64,000 nucleotides of DNA, from assembly GCF_030656875.1 (NCBI RefSeq), contig NZ_CP130943.1, positions 310,001 to 374,000 on the forward strand. Reading direction: 5' to 3'. Origin of the DNA: Prescottella sp. R16. Lineage in GTDB: Bacteria > Actinomycetota > Actinomycetes > Mycobacteriales > Mycobacteriaceae. The translations under genes were made by a program, and so were the position numbers. The stretch's first letter is position 1. Each line of letters opens with the position of its first letter. Below, one piece after another: positions 15,469 through 23,919 of the stretch. The notes below the pieces were generated by a model. That model was given only the letters and a program-made list of their open reading frames with translations. It was not told the origin of the DNA and searched no databases.

Positions 15469-16497
15469 ATGGAGCACCTCAGTGAGGCCGCCGCCTTGGC
15501 CGACGACGTCTGGACCACGCCGCAGGTGGCGAGTTTTCTGGGTATCAGCCGTCAGGCGATCAACAGGCGTGTCCGCAGCCGGAAGATGCTCGGATATGCG
15601 GGCGACGGGGTGACGCTCTTTCCGGTGTGGCAGTTCGACACCGAGAATCACACGGTCCATCCCGAGGTCCCCGAGTTCCTCGCGCTCCTCGACGAGGAGA
15701 TCGAACCGGCCGCCGTCGCCTTGTGGGCGATCACGAAGGTCGACGGATCGGATCGGTCGCCGGCCGAGCTGTTGCTGGCCCCGGAGACCAAGGACGACGC
15801 GCTGAGGCTGGCCGGCGCCTGCACGACCGGCTCGATCGAGAAACATCCTGCGCTACAGGTCGAGGCGGACCCGGAAGTCGCGGCGGAGAAGATCGCCGAG
15901 TGGAAGCCGACCCGCCCTGGGGCGTCCGGAGCGCAGGAGGCCATCCTGCGCGCCGCCGCGGATCTCTTCTCGCGCAAGGGCCCGGCGAAGGTGACGTTGC
16001 GGGAGATCGCCGCCGAGGCGGATGTGTCGTACGGATTGATCCACCGCTTCTACCGCACCAAGGAGAACCTGCTGGTTGCGGTGATGGAGCTGCTGGTCAG
16101 CTATGGCGGCGAGCGCCTGTCCGGGGAGGACGACGCCTACGCTGCGATCGAGAACTCGTTCGGCGCCGATATCGACGCGGGTCAGTTCGGTCGGATGCTG
16201 ACGTGGTCGATCTTCGAGGGAACTCGACCGGATCGTCTGCTCGGCGGAGTCCGTTCACGTGGCTATCGTTCGCAGATCGACGCACTGTGGGGGAACCCGG
16301 TCGAGCCGCAGGTACGGGCCGAGTTCGATTCGAATGTGCTGGCGTCTCTGATCGCGCTCGTCGGCGCGGTGTGGGATCTCTACGAGCCGTATCTCACCGA
16401 GCTCGCCGACAATCCGGATCGCAGTCGAGAAGATGTCCGGCAGGAAGTTACAGACATGCTCAAAGTCCTCATTTACGCGACCCGGCCGAACAGATAG
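15469..16497 (+). CDS. TetR-family regulator with an extra N-terminal helix-turn-helix region (probable regulon repressor)
   Basis: A 342-aa protein, far longer than the usual 190-220 aa TetR. Residues from about 155 form a normal TetR DNA-binding domain (Ala-Ile-Leu-Arg-Ala-Ala-Ala-Asp-Leu-Phe, Val-Thr-Leu-Arg-Glu-Ile-Ala, Tyr-Gly-Leu-Ile-His-Arg-Phe-Tyr), followed by a ligand-binding half. Residues about 13-40 look like a second HTH of MerR/excisionase or Xre type (Trp-Thr-Thr-Pro-Gln-Val-Ala-Ser-Phe-Leu-Gly-Ile-Ser-Arg-Gln-Ala-Ile-Asn). After it comes Phe-Pro-Val-Trp-Gln-Phe-Asp and an alpha-helical stretch resembling MbcA/ParS-type antitoxin folds. It is divergent from element B. That placement, plus two palindromes per promoter, makes it the best candidate to control the island. 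A TAGGGT lies nine bases before the ATG. Confidence 0.75.
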   Translation: MEHLSEAAALADDVWTTPQVASFLGISRQAINRRVRSRKMLGYAGDGVTLFPVWQFDTENHTVHPEVPEFLALLDEEIEPAAVALWAITKVDGSDRSPAELLLAPETKDDALRLAGACTTGSIEKHPALQVEADPEVAAEKIAEWKPTRPGASGAQEAILRAAADLFSRKGPAKVTLREIAAEADVSYGLIHRFYRTKENLLVAVMELLVSYGGERLSGEDDAYAAIENSFGADIDAGQFGRMLTWSIFEGTRPDRLLGGVRSRGYRSQIDALWGNPVEPQVRAEFDSNVLASLIALVGAVWDLYEPYLTELADNPDRSREDVRQEVTDMLKVLIYATRPNR

Positions 16498-16590
16498 GCG
16501 GTTCGGCCGGGCCGGAGAAGCCGAAAGCACGCGGAAGGCCCGAGAGGGCTCTGTCCCGCGGGTTTACCAGGCGAACGGGCAAGGCTGATG

Positions 16591-17661
16591 TCAGGACGGC
16601 ATCAGCAGGACTCCGCGATCGAGCTTTCCGTTTCGGGCGTCGTCCATGAGGGACTCGAAGTCTTCCAGCTCGTAGGTCTTGGTGACGAGTTCGTCGAGGA
16701 GAAGCCGACCGGATCGGTACAGGTCGAGGTACTTGGGGATGTCCGCACCCGGTCGCGACGAGCCGTAGCGGCAGCCCAGCACCGAACGGTCCATGTAGAA
16801 GGTGCTGGCCGGGACCGACAGTTTGGCCTCCGGGCCGGCGACTCCGAGCATGATCAGCTGCCCTCCCCAGTCGAGCATCTCCATCGCCTGGCTGGTGATC
16901 GCCTCGCCGCCGACGCAGTCGAAGACGTGATGGGCCCCGCCGTCGGTGAGCTCACGGACGGCGGTGACGGTGTCGCCCGCGGTGGCGTCGATGAAATGGC
17001 CGGCGCCGAAGAGGCGTGTCTTCGGCGCCTTGTCGGGGTTGGTGTCGATGGCGATGATTGTTGCCGCGCCCGCGACTCGAGCAGCCTGGATGACGTTGAG
17101 GCCGATGCCGCCGGCGCCGATGACGACTACCGAGTCTCCGGGGTCGACCCGGGCTCGGTTCAGTACTGCTCCGGCGCCGGTCAATACTCCACAGCCGACC
17201 AGGCACGCGGTCGACAGCGGGATGTCCTTCGGGATCGATACCGCCTGCCCGGCCTGGACGACGATTCGTTCGCTGAAGGTCGAGAGCGTCGCGAAGCTGT
17301 GGATCGGGGTGCCGTCGAGTTCGAACGGTGTTGCCGTCTTCCCGAACGACTCGCGGCACATCGTGGGATGTCCGGAAGTGCACGAGGCGCACTGGCCGCA
17401 CGTTGCCAGGGTCGACAGCACCACGTGGTCGCCGACTGCGGGCACGGTGACGCCCGGCCCGACGGCCTCGACGACGCCCGCACCTTCGTGTCCGAGGATC
17501 ACCGGGACGGGGAACGGGATCTTTCCGTTGATCACACTCAGGTCGCTCTGGCACAGGCCGCTCGCGACGATGCGGACCTGGACTTCACCGGGACCGGGGT
17601 CGCGGACGGTGACGCCGTCGACCAGTTTGACATCGGTGCCGTCGAAGACAATTGCTTTCAA
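16591..17661 (-). CDS. zinc-dependent alcohol dehydrogenase (MDR superfamily)
   Basis: A 356-aa class III/benzyl-alcohol-type enzyme. The catalytic-zinc region is Gly-Leu-Cys-Gln-Ser-Asp with Gly-His-Glu-Gly-Ala-Gly-Val-Val-Glu, and the structural-zinc cluster is Cys-Gly-Gln-Cys-Ala-Ser-Cys-x7-Cys. The NAD loop is Gly-Ala-Gly-Gly-Ile-Gly-Leu-Asn, with Ile-Asp-Thr-Asn after it indicating NAD. It would interconvert an alcohol and an aldehyde or ketone in the cytosol. The start is TTG at 17661 with AGG just upstream; longer frames have no family match. It converges with TetR and is divergent from the Rieske operon. Element C, 290 bp upstream, might act on it as well. Confidence 0.82.
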   Translation of the reverse strand: MKAIVFDGTDVKLVDGVTVRDPGPGEVQVRIVASGLCQSDLSVINGKIPFPVPVILGHEGAGVVEAVGPGVTVPAVGDHVVLSTLATCGQCASCTSGHPTMCRESFGKTATPFELDGTPIHSFATLSTFSERIVVQAGQAVSIPKDIPLSTACLVGCGVLTGAGAVLNRARVDPGDSVVVIGAGGIGLNVIQAARVAGAATIIAIDTNPDKAPKTRLFGAGHFIDATAGDTVTAVRELTDGGAHHVFDCVGGEAITSQAMEMLDWGGQLIMLGVAGPEAKLSVPASTFYMDRSVLGCRYGSSRPGADIPKYLDLYRSGRLLLDELVTKTYELEDFESLMDDARNGKLDRGVLLMPS

Positions 17662-17948
17662 CCTCTGACCTCGCTGTTCTAGGGGAATCCACGCGCACAC
17701 TGCGCGAAAGCGCAGAAGAGTGAAGCGGGAAAAGAAGGGTGATGAGGAAAAACCAGGCCGCGCTGCGGCTTTCGTCTCAACGCTGGTGATGCTAGGGGCG
17801 CACAGTTCCACCGTCAAGCTTTCCGGAGGCCGGTCGGCGGTGCGCGCTGTGTGCGTTGCCGCAGCGGGGCGGGTGTCCCGCGCGAGTGGGGGACAGCACC
17901 GTCGAAAGCTGTTCGACCTGTGACGATGATCGAACGCGTACACTCTTG

Positions 17949-17989
17949 TTGACGGCAACGTAGCCACTGGCTACAGTGATGGCAGTCAC
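17949..17989 (+). promoter_or_regulatory. promoter/operator element C of the catabolic regulon
   Basis: -35 TTGACG (17949-17954), 17-bp spacer, -10 TACAGT (17972-17977). GTAGCCACTGGCTAC (17960-17974) is a perfect palindrome; GTGAT-GGCA-GTCAC (17976-17989) has one mismatch. It drives the plus-strand Rieske operon, whose start is about 170 bp downstream. Apart from this element the gap 17662-18157 shows nothing recognisable. Confidence 0.85.
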
Positions 17990-18157
17990 GGTGTGTTGTG
18001 GTGATCTGTGGACGTGATCGCGAGTCTTTCGTCCGAGCTCCGGTGGGGTGTCATGTCGGCGCACATCGTCAGTAGCGATCCGTGAAAGCCCTTGTTGCAG
18101 ATCATCTTCTGCGCACTTTCCGGAAGCGTCGCTGTTGCAACAGTTCAGGAGGATGAA

Positions 18158-19201
18158 GTGTCACCTATGGCGTTATCGATGAGGCCGACGGGGTGGTTCC
18201 AGCTCGGTTGGTCTTCCGACCTCGAAGTGGGCGACGTCAAACCCCTGCACTACTTCGGTCAAGATCTGGTCGCCTACCGCACCGAGGGCGGCCGCCTGGT
18301 GGTTCTGAACGCATACTGCGAGCACCTCGGTGCTCATCTGGGGCATGGCGGCACGGTTGCCGGCGACGATATCCAGTGTCCGTTCCACGGATGGCGGTGG
18401 AGCCCGGAGGGTCGTAACACCTGCATTCCGTATCAGAAAGCGACGAACCGGGTCCGCAGGATCGGAGTCTGGAACACCGCTGAGCGCGACGGAATCATGT
18501 ACCTCTGGTACGACGCCAACGGCGGAGACCCGCTCTACGACGTGCCCAGCATCTTCGACATGTTTCCCGGTTCCGGTTCGGCGAGCGAATACCACGAGCT
18601 GGGGGAAGCCGGCCGCTTCGAGACTGTTGAGCTGCCGATCCATCCGCAGTACGCCGCTGAGAACGGTGTCGACTTCGCGCATTTCAAGTACGTGCACCGC
18701 GCCGACGAGATTCCGACGGTCGTGCACCGCGAATTCGGTGAGTACGACTTCACGACCGAGCTGGCCATGAACTTCAAGCGCCGCGGCGCCGACGGTGCGA
18801 TCGAGGTTGTCCCTGGCCGTACCAGGGCCTTGCTGCTGGGGCTGGGGCTGGGCTACTCACATGCCGACGGCGTCGGGTCCATCTGCTCACTGACAGCGGT
18901 GACGCCCGTCGACGACGAGCGCTCGATCCTGCGGTTCTCCACGTGGGCGAGCAAGGAAGACGGCGAGGACGAATCTCGAGTGGCCAAGCGGCAGCGCAAC
19001 GCAATCGGACAAGTCAAGGCCGACATCGCAATCTGGGAGCACCAGCGCTACACCGAGCCGCCCGGCCTGGCGACTGCCGAAGCCGCGGGCTTCCGCGACA
19101 TCCGCAAGTGGGCTCGTCGCTTCTACCCCGAGGGGACCCTCGGCCACGGCGCCGCCGAGCAGACCGCAGGCACCGACGAACTACAGGCGGAAAACGCATA
19201 A
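18158..19201 (+). CDS. Rieske non-heme iron oxygenase, oxygenase component (KshA-like)
   Basis: A 347-aa protein. The Rieske [2Fe-2S] motif is Cys54-x-His56 and Cys74-x2-His77, and the mononuclear iron site is Asn169-Gly-Val-Asp172-Phe-Ala-His175-x4-His180. The order and length match single-component-alpha oxygenases such as 3-ketosteroid 9-alpha-hydroxylase, which hydroxylate alicyclic or steroid rings using a separate reductase. No intact reductase is in the window; the likely partner at 11100-11739 is broken. The GTG at 18158 has AGGAGG five bases upstream; an in-frame ATG three codons later is too distant. It is the first gene of a long operon; its TAA overlaps the ATG of the next gene. 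Confidence 0.85.
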   Translation: MSPMALSMRPTGWFQLGWSSDLEVGDVKPLHYFGQDLVAYRTEGGRLVVLNAYCEHLGAHLGHGGTVAGDDIQCPFHGWRWSPEGRNTCIPYQKATNRVRRIGVWNTAERDGIMYLWYDANGGDPLYDVPSIFDMFPGSGSASEYHELGEAGRFETVELPIHPQYAAENGVDFAHFKYVHRADEIPTVVHREFGEYDFTTELAMNFKRRGADGAIEVVPGRTRALLLGLGLGYSHADGVGSICSLTAVTPVDDERSILRFSTWASKEDGEDESRVAKRQRNAIGQVKADIAIWEHQRYTEPPGLATAEAAGFRDIRKWARRFYPEGTLGHGAAEQTAGTDELQAENA

Positions 19202-20358
19202 TGAGAACTGCACTGTCACAAGAGCATGAGGCCTGGCGGGCCGAGATCCGGGAGTTCCTCGACGCCGAGCTGTCGGAGGACAACGCTTTCAACCCGGAAT
19301 TCGACGACGCCCCGGACCAGTGGGCGATCGCCGTCGAGTTCAGCAAGAAGATCGCCGCCAAGGGGTGGATCGGACTGACCTGGCCGAAGGAGTACGGCGG
19401 CAAGGGATTGGCGCCGATCGCGAATCAGATCCTTCTGGAGGAGCTGTACGCGGCCGACGCGCCGATGATCAACTCGGTCGGAATCTTCCTCGCCGCGGGC
19501 ACCATCCTGGTTGGCGGCACCGAGGAACAGAAGAAGCGCCTGCTCCCGGATATCGCGAACATGCGGACCCTGTGGGCCGAAGGTCTCACCGAGCCGGAGG
19601 CGGGTTCCGACCTCGGTTCCCTCCGGACGAAGGCGGTCAGAGACGGCGACGAATGGGTCATCACCGGAGAGAAGGCTTTCACGTCGTGGGGGCCGATGTC
19701 CGACGTCCTGTACGTGGCCGCCCGCACGGCGACCGACAATGCCGCGCGTGATGCGATCAGCATCTTCGTGGTCGACCTGCGCAGTCCAGGCGTCACCCTG
19801 CACCCGATGCGCAACTACGGCGGCGGCGTGCAGTCGAGCACATACCTGGACAAGGTACGTGTGCCGGCGAACGCACTGATCGGCGAAGAGGGCAAGGGCT
19901 GGCAGTACATCATGCGCGCCTTCTACGCGTCGGGAACCGTCGAGCCGATCTATGCGATGCAGGAGAGTCGACTGCGTGACCTGCTCACTCACTGCAAGGC
20001 TATCCCCGGCAAGCTGGACGATCCGCACGTGCAGGCCGACCTCGCGAAGCTCGCCGAGATGATCCAGACGCAACGACTTCTCGCCTACGAGATCATCGGC
20101 GACAACGCCGCAGGGCGGCAGACGCCATGGGCAGGCGGGGCCCAGCAGGTCATCGCCAAGGAGTACGAGCCGGTCTTCGCTCAGATCTTCGACCGCGTCC
20201 TCGGACCGACGAGTCAGCTCCGTGGCGGGTCGGCCGACGCGCCGATCAACGGAAAGCCCGAGGCGTGGTATCGGCAGTCGTTCGCGAACCACGCCGGAGG
20301 AACGTCCCAGCTCAAGCGGATGGTGCTTGCGACCCGGGGCCTCGGCCTGCCGCGATAG
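19201..20358 (+). CDS. acyl-CoA dehydrogenase (FadE), probable alpha subunit of a heteromeric enzyme
   Basis: A 385-aa flavin acyl-CoA dehydrogenase. It has Gly-Leu-Thr-Glu-Pro-Glu-Ala-Gly-Ser-Asp-Leu-Gly (FAD/substrate segment), Gly-Glu-Lys-Ala-Phe-Thr-Ser-Trp, and the C-terminal region Gly-Pro-Thr-Ser-Gln-Leu-Arg-Gly. It oxidises acyl-CoA to enoyl-CoA and passes electrons to ETF. The start ATG shares a base with the preceding TAA (TAATG). A second, more divergent acyl-CoA dehydrogenase follows 8 bp on. Adjacent pairs of this kind form alpha2beta2 enzymes in actinobacterial steroid and ring-derived acyl-CoA degradation (FadE26/27-type), which fits a bulky cyclic or branched substrate rather than a straight fatty acid. 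Confidence 0.85.
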   Translation: MRTALSQEHEAWRAEIREFLDAELSEDNAFNPEFDDAPDQWAIAVEFSKKIAAKGWIGLTWPKEYGGKGLAPIANQILLEELYAADAPMINSVGIFLAAGTILVGGTEEQKKRLLPDIANMRTLWAEGLTEPEAGSDLGSLRTKAVRDGDEWVITGEKAFTSWGPMSDVLYVAARTATDNAARDAISIFVVDLRSPGVTLHPMRNYGGGVQSSTYLDKVRVPANALIGEEGKGWQYIMRAFYASGTVEPIYAMQESRLRDLLTHCKAIPGKLDDPHVQADLAKLAEMIQTQRLLAYEIIGDNAAGRQTPWAGGAQQVIAKEYEPVFAQIFDRVLGPTSQLRGGSADAPINGKPEAWYRQSFANHAGGTSQLKRMVLATRGLGLPR

Positions 20359-20366
20359 GAGAGATC

Positions 20367-21443
20367 ATGGAACTGACATGGGGCGAGGACTTCGCAGCCC
20401 TCACCGATGTAAGCAGGTCGGTCTTCGCGCGTTACTCGCCGCTGGAAGACCGTTCGAACACCGTCGCGTTCGCCGATCAGGTGAGCCAGTTCGCTGAACT
20501 GGGCTGGTTGCAGCTCGGCGACGCGAACGGAACCGGCGAGGACACAGCCGGCATCGGAACGATCGCGGCGGTCTTCGTCGAGATGGGCCGGGCACTGGCC
20601 GAGACGCCGCTGCTGGACCTCACCGTCGCCCGTGACGCCGCGACCCTGGTCGGTACCGCGGCCGCCACGGAGTTGGCGTCGCGCATCGGTGACGGCGAAG
20701 CCGTGGTCATCCCGGCCTTCCTCACGGGAAACTGGGGTTCAGCAGTCGCCGTCGACAACGGTACGGCGAGCGGTCGAGTGCTGGGAGTCGGCTACGCGGA
20801 CCAGGCGGACAGCTTCCTGGTGCATGCCGTCGAGGCAGGCGAGAGCCTGCTTCTGCACGTCGACGCGGCTGACGCGAAGGCCGAGCCGATGCCGAATGTC
20901 GGCGGATATCCGATGTTCAGCGTGACGCTGACCGACGTCACCGTCGTCGATGAGCGGATCCTCGCTCGCGGCGCTGACGCAGACAGCGCGATCGATCGTG
21001 CGTCCCAGCGCGGCGCCGTGCTGCGGGCCGCGCAGGTGTACGGCGCCGGTATGCGCCTGCTCGACATGACCGTGCTGTACGCCAAGCAGCGCCATCAGTT
21101 CGGCGGTGCCATCGGACGCTTCCAGGCGGTCCAGTACTTGTGCACCGACATCGCCGTGAACGCACACATCACGTCGGCGCACACCCGAGCTGCGGCAGCC
21201 GCGCTGGACGCAGGCGACGACGGTCGGCCGTACGTCGATCTGATGCGCAATCAGGCGGCGCTCACTGCCCGCGAGATGGTCCACTGCGCGCACGAGGTCC
21301 ATGCGGGCATCGGCTACATGGTCGAGTCCGACGTCCACCTGTTCACCAATGCCGCCAAGCGCTGGCAGTACGACTTCGGCGACGCCGCCGAAGTCAATCG
21401 CTCGATCGTTTCGGCGATCACCCGAATCTACGAGGGAGCGTGA
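20367..21443 (+). CDS. acyl-CoA dehydrogenase-like protein, probable beta subunit partner
   Basis: A 358-aa acyl-CoA dehydrogenase homologue with a reduced FAD-binding middle domain. The C-terminal four-helix part is clear: Arg-Ala-Ala-Gln-Val-Tyr-Gly-Ala-Gly, Tyr-Ala-Lys-Gln-Arg-His-Gln-Phe-Gly, Phe-Gln-Ala-Val-Gln-Tyr, then His-Glu-Val-His-Ala-Gly-Ile-Gly-Tyr. The middle lacks a good Thr-Glu-x-x-x-Gly-Ser-Asp segment, as in the non-catalytic or half-site subunits of heteromeric enzymes. It starts 8 bp after the alpha subunit with AGGAGAG upstream. It is most likely inactive alone and paired with the gene before it. Confidence 0.8.
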   Translation: MELTWGEDFAALTDVSRSVFARYSPLEDRSNTVAFADQVSQFAELGWLQLGDANGTGEDTAGIGTIAAVFVEMGRALAETPLLDLTVARDAATLVGTAAATELASRIGDGEAVVIPAFLTGNWGSAVAVDNGTASGRVLGVGYADQADSFLVHAVEAGESLLLHVDAADAKAEPMPNVGGYPMFSVTLTDVTVVDERILARGADADSAIDRASQRGAVLRAAQVYGAGMRLLDMTVLYAKQRHQFGGAIGRFQAVQYLCTDIAVNAHITSAHTRAAAAALDAGDDGRPYVDLMRNQAALTAREMVHCAHEVHAGIGYMVESDVHLFTNAAKRWQYDFGDAAEVNRSIVSAITRIYEGA

Positions 21444-21445
21444 CC

Positions 21446-22252
21446 ATGTCGCTGATCGATTACAAGGTCGAGGACGCAGTCGGTGTCATCACTCTGAACC
21501 GTCCGGAGAAGCACAACGCCCAGAACGAGCCGATGCTCGAAGAGCTCGACGCTGCGTGGCGTGCTGCGGCAACCGATGACGCGGTCAAGGTCATCGTCGT
21601 GCGAGCCAACGGCGACAACTTCTCAGCCGGGCACGACCTGAAGTCGACGACCTCCGGCTACGAACCGTCGGCAGTCAAGAGCCAGCTGGAGAACGCGTAC
21701 GGATGGGAGACCGAGTACTACCTCGGCTTCTCGCGTCGGTGGCGCGATGTGCCCAAGCCGTCTATCGCCTCGGTCAAGGGCGCGTGCATCGCAGGCGCAC
21801 TGAACGTCATCTGGCCGTGCGACCTCATCGTCGCTGCCGACAACACGTTCTTCAGCGATCCGGTCGCCATGTACGGGATCGGCGGAGTCGAATACCACGC
21901 GCACACCTGGGAACTCGGCGCTCGCCGGGCGAAGGAGATGCTCTTCACCGCGCGGAGCGTCTCGGCGGAGGAGGCGTTCGCGGCCGGCATGGTCAACCGT
22001 GTCGTGCCGGTCGACGAGCTCGACGCCCGGACTATGGATCTCGCCCGTGAGATCGCGCAGATGGACGCCTGGGCCCTGCGGCAGGGCAAGCGCGCCGTCA
22101 ATCAGACCCTGGACATCATGGGACAGCAGGCAGCACTCCAGTCGGCGTTCGACATGCACTGGCTCGGTCACGCGAATTCCATGCTGACCACCGGCTATCC
22201 GCTGCTCACTGCGGATCCACTGCCGGCGGAGTCGAAGAAGGACCGTACGTGA
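21446..22252 (+). CDS. enoyl-CoA hydratase/isomerase (crotonase) family protein without the usual catalytic glutamates
   Basis: A 268-aa crotonase: Gly-Val-Ile-Thr-Leu-Asn-Arg-Pro, Phe-Ser-Ala-Gly-His-Asp-Leu (first oxyanion-hole segment) and Lys-Gly-Ala-Cys-Ile-Ala-Gly-Ala (second). In true enoyl-CoA hydratases the second segment leads to a catalytic Glu (Gly-Gly-Gly-x-Glu-Leu) and another Glu about 20 residues on. Here they read Ala-Leu-Asn-Val and Ser-Asp-Pro-Val. The protein may therefore be a C-C hydrolase, isomerase or another crotonase chemistry on a CoA ester rather than a plain hydratase. It begins 2 bp after the dehydrogenase stop and overlaps the CoA ligase start by four bases. Confidence 0.78.
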   Translation: MSLIDYKVEDAVGVITLNRPEKHNAQNEPMLEELDAAWRAAATDDAVKVIVVRANGDNFSAGHDLKSTTSGYEPSAVKSQLENAYGWETEYYLGFSRRWRDVPKPSIASVKGACIAGALNVIWPCDLIVAADNTFFSDPVAMYGIGGVEYHAHTWELGARRAKEMLFTARSVSAEEAFAAGMVNRVVPVDELDARTMDLAREIAQMDAWALRQGKRAVNQTLDIMGQQAALQSAFDMHWLGHANSMLTTGYPLLTADPLPAESKKDRT

Positions 22253-23820
22253 ACGCGGCCGATCGGATCAGCGACGCGACGTCGATCTGGTCTCTGCTCA
22301 CCCGTCGAGTCGATGCGACCCCCGATGCTGTCGCACTGATCGACGAGAACGGTCGAAGCGAGACGTTCGCCAGTGTGCTCGCAGCCGCTGAGCGCACTGC
22401 GGCCGGCCTGCTGGCCAAGGGCATCGAGCCGGGCGACGTCGTCAGCTGGCAGCTCCCCACCAGTATCGACGCCGTCATCCTGAGTCTGGCTCTGTCGAGG
22501 ATCGGCGCCGTACAGAACCCGATCATTCCGCTCTACCGCGCGCGTGAGGTCACGGCCATGGTCGAGCAGTGCGCGTCGCAGTGGCTCGTCACCGTCGGTG
22601 AGTTCCGCGGATACGATCACGGTCGGATGGCCGAGGAGGTCCGCGCGGCGGTGTCCGCCCCGCTGCAGGTCATGGTCCTCGCCGACAGGCTGCCCGAGGG
22701 CGATCCGGCTGCACTGGCGCCGGCCGAGTCCGGTGTGGACGAGATCCGTTGGATATACACGACGTCCGGAACCACATCGGCTCCGAAGGGTGTCTGCCAC
22801 ACCGACAGCACTCTCGTTGCTGGAGGGCTCGGGATCGCGGACGCCCTCGGGGTGACTCGTGCCGACACCGGAACGATCCTTTTCCCGTACGCGCACATCG
22901 GCGGACCCGACATGCTGATCGCATCATTGTCGAGCGGCATGGCGTTGGTCCTGATGGCGGTCTATGAACCGGTGGCTGCGGTCCGGCTGATGCGTCGACA
23001 CGGCGTCACACTCACCGGCGGATCGACCCCGCACTACTCCCTCCTCCTCCAACAGCAACGGAGGACGCCGGGAGCTCCGGTGGTCCCGACCCTGCGGATG
23101 CTCACCGGTGGCGGCGCGCCGATGCCGGAGAAGCTGTTCCACGAGGTCTCCACCGAGATCGGCGTACCGATCCTGCACGGGTACGGGATGACGGAGTCGC
23201 CGATGATCGCGTCGGCCCGTCCGTCCGACACCGTCGAACAGCTCGCGACGACCTCCGGGCGTCCTGTCCTGAACTGCGAGATCCAGATCCGGTCCGAGTC
23301 CGACGAGGTGCTGCCCGTCGGCGGCACCGGCCGAGTGTGGGTGCGCGGTCCGATTCTGTTCAAGCACTACATCTCCGACGGCGGCGTCGTCCGTCCGTTC
23401 GACGCCGACGGTTGGTTCTTCACCGGCGACATCGGCAAGCTTGGACGTGAGGGTCACCTCACGCTCGTCGGTCGCGAGAAGGACCTCATCATCCGCAAGG
23501 GCGAATCGATCAGCCCGTCCGAGATCGAAGACGTTCTGGATAAGCACCCCGCAATCGAGGAAGTCGCAGTGATCGGCCTCCCGGACGAAGTCCGCGGGGA
23601 ACGGATCTGCGCGGTCGTACAGATGATCGACCAGGGACAGAGCCTCGATCTCGACGAACTGAGGGACTACTGCCGAGGGTCGGGCATCTCTCCCGCGAAG
23701 TTCCCCGAGCAGCTCGAGTTCGTCACGGAACTGCCCAAGACCCCGACGATGAAGATCCGCAAGCAGAACTTGCGTGAGCGCATTCTCGACCGTCAGGTCG
23801 CAGCACACACCGGTGCCTGA
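22249..23820 (+). CDS. AMP-dependent acyl-CoA synthetase/ligase
   Basis: A 523-aa ANL-superfamily ligase. The P-loop is Tyr-Thr-Thr-Ser-Gly-Thr-Thr-Ser-Ala-Pro-Lys-Gly, followed by His-Gly-Tyr-Gly-Met-Thr-Glu-Ser, Trp-Phe-Phe-Thr-Gly-Asp-Ile, the hinge Gly-Arg-Glu-Lys-Asp-Leu-Ile-Ile-Arg-Lys-Gly and, near the end, a Pro-Lys-Thr-Pro-Thr-Met-Lys catalytic lysine. It activates a carboxylic acid with ATP and CoA, giving the thioester for the dehydrogenase pair and crotonase encoded just upstream. The GTG start overlaps the crotonase stop (GTGA). The acid is probably the ring-opened product of the Baeyer-Villiger route, but the chain type cannot be told. Confidence 0.85.
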   Translation: MNAADRISDATSIWSLLTRRVDATPDAVALIDENGRSETFASVLAAAERTAAGLLAKGIEPGDVVSWQLPTSIDAVILSLALSRIGAVQNPIIPLYRAREVTAMVEQCASQWLVTVGEFRGYDHGRMAEEVRAAVSAPLQVMVLADRLPEGDPAALAPAESGVDEIRWIYTTSGTTSAPKGVCHTDSTLVAGGLGIADALGVTRADTGTILFPYAHIGGPDMLIASLSSGMALVLMAVYEPVAAVRLMRRHGVTLTGGSTPHYSLLLQQQRRTPGAPVVPTLRMLTGGGAPMPEKLFHEVSTEIGVPILHGYGMTESPMIASARPSDTVEQLATTSGRPVLNCEIQIRSESDEVLPVGGTGRVWVRGPILFKHYISDGGVVRPFDADGWFFTGDIGKLGREGHLTLVGREKDLIIRKGESISPSEIEDVLDKHPAIEEVAVIGLPDEVRGERICAVVQMIDQGQSLDLDELRDYCRGSGISPAKFPEQLEFVTELPKTPTMKIRKQNLRERILDRQVAAHTGA

Positions 23821-23919
23821 CATCCGTCTGCCCGCAGTCGTAGGCCGCGCAGACGATCCGCCCCAGAACTCGACAGTGACGCCTATGCGTTCATGCCCAG
23901 GGCATGTACAGGAGTGAGA

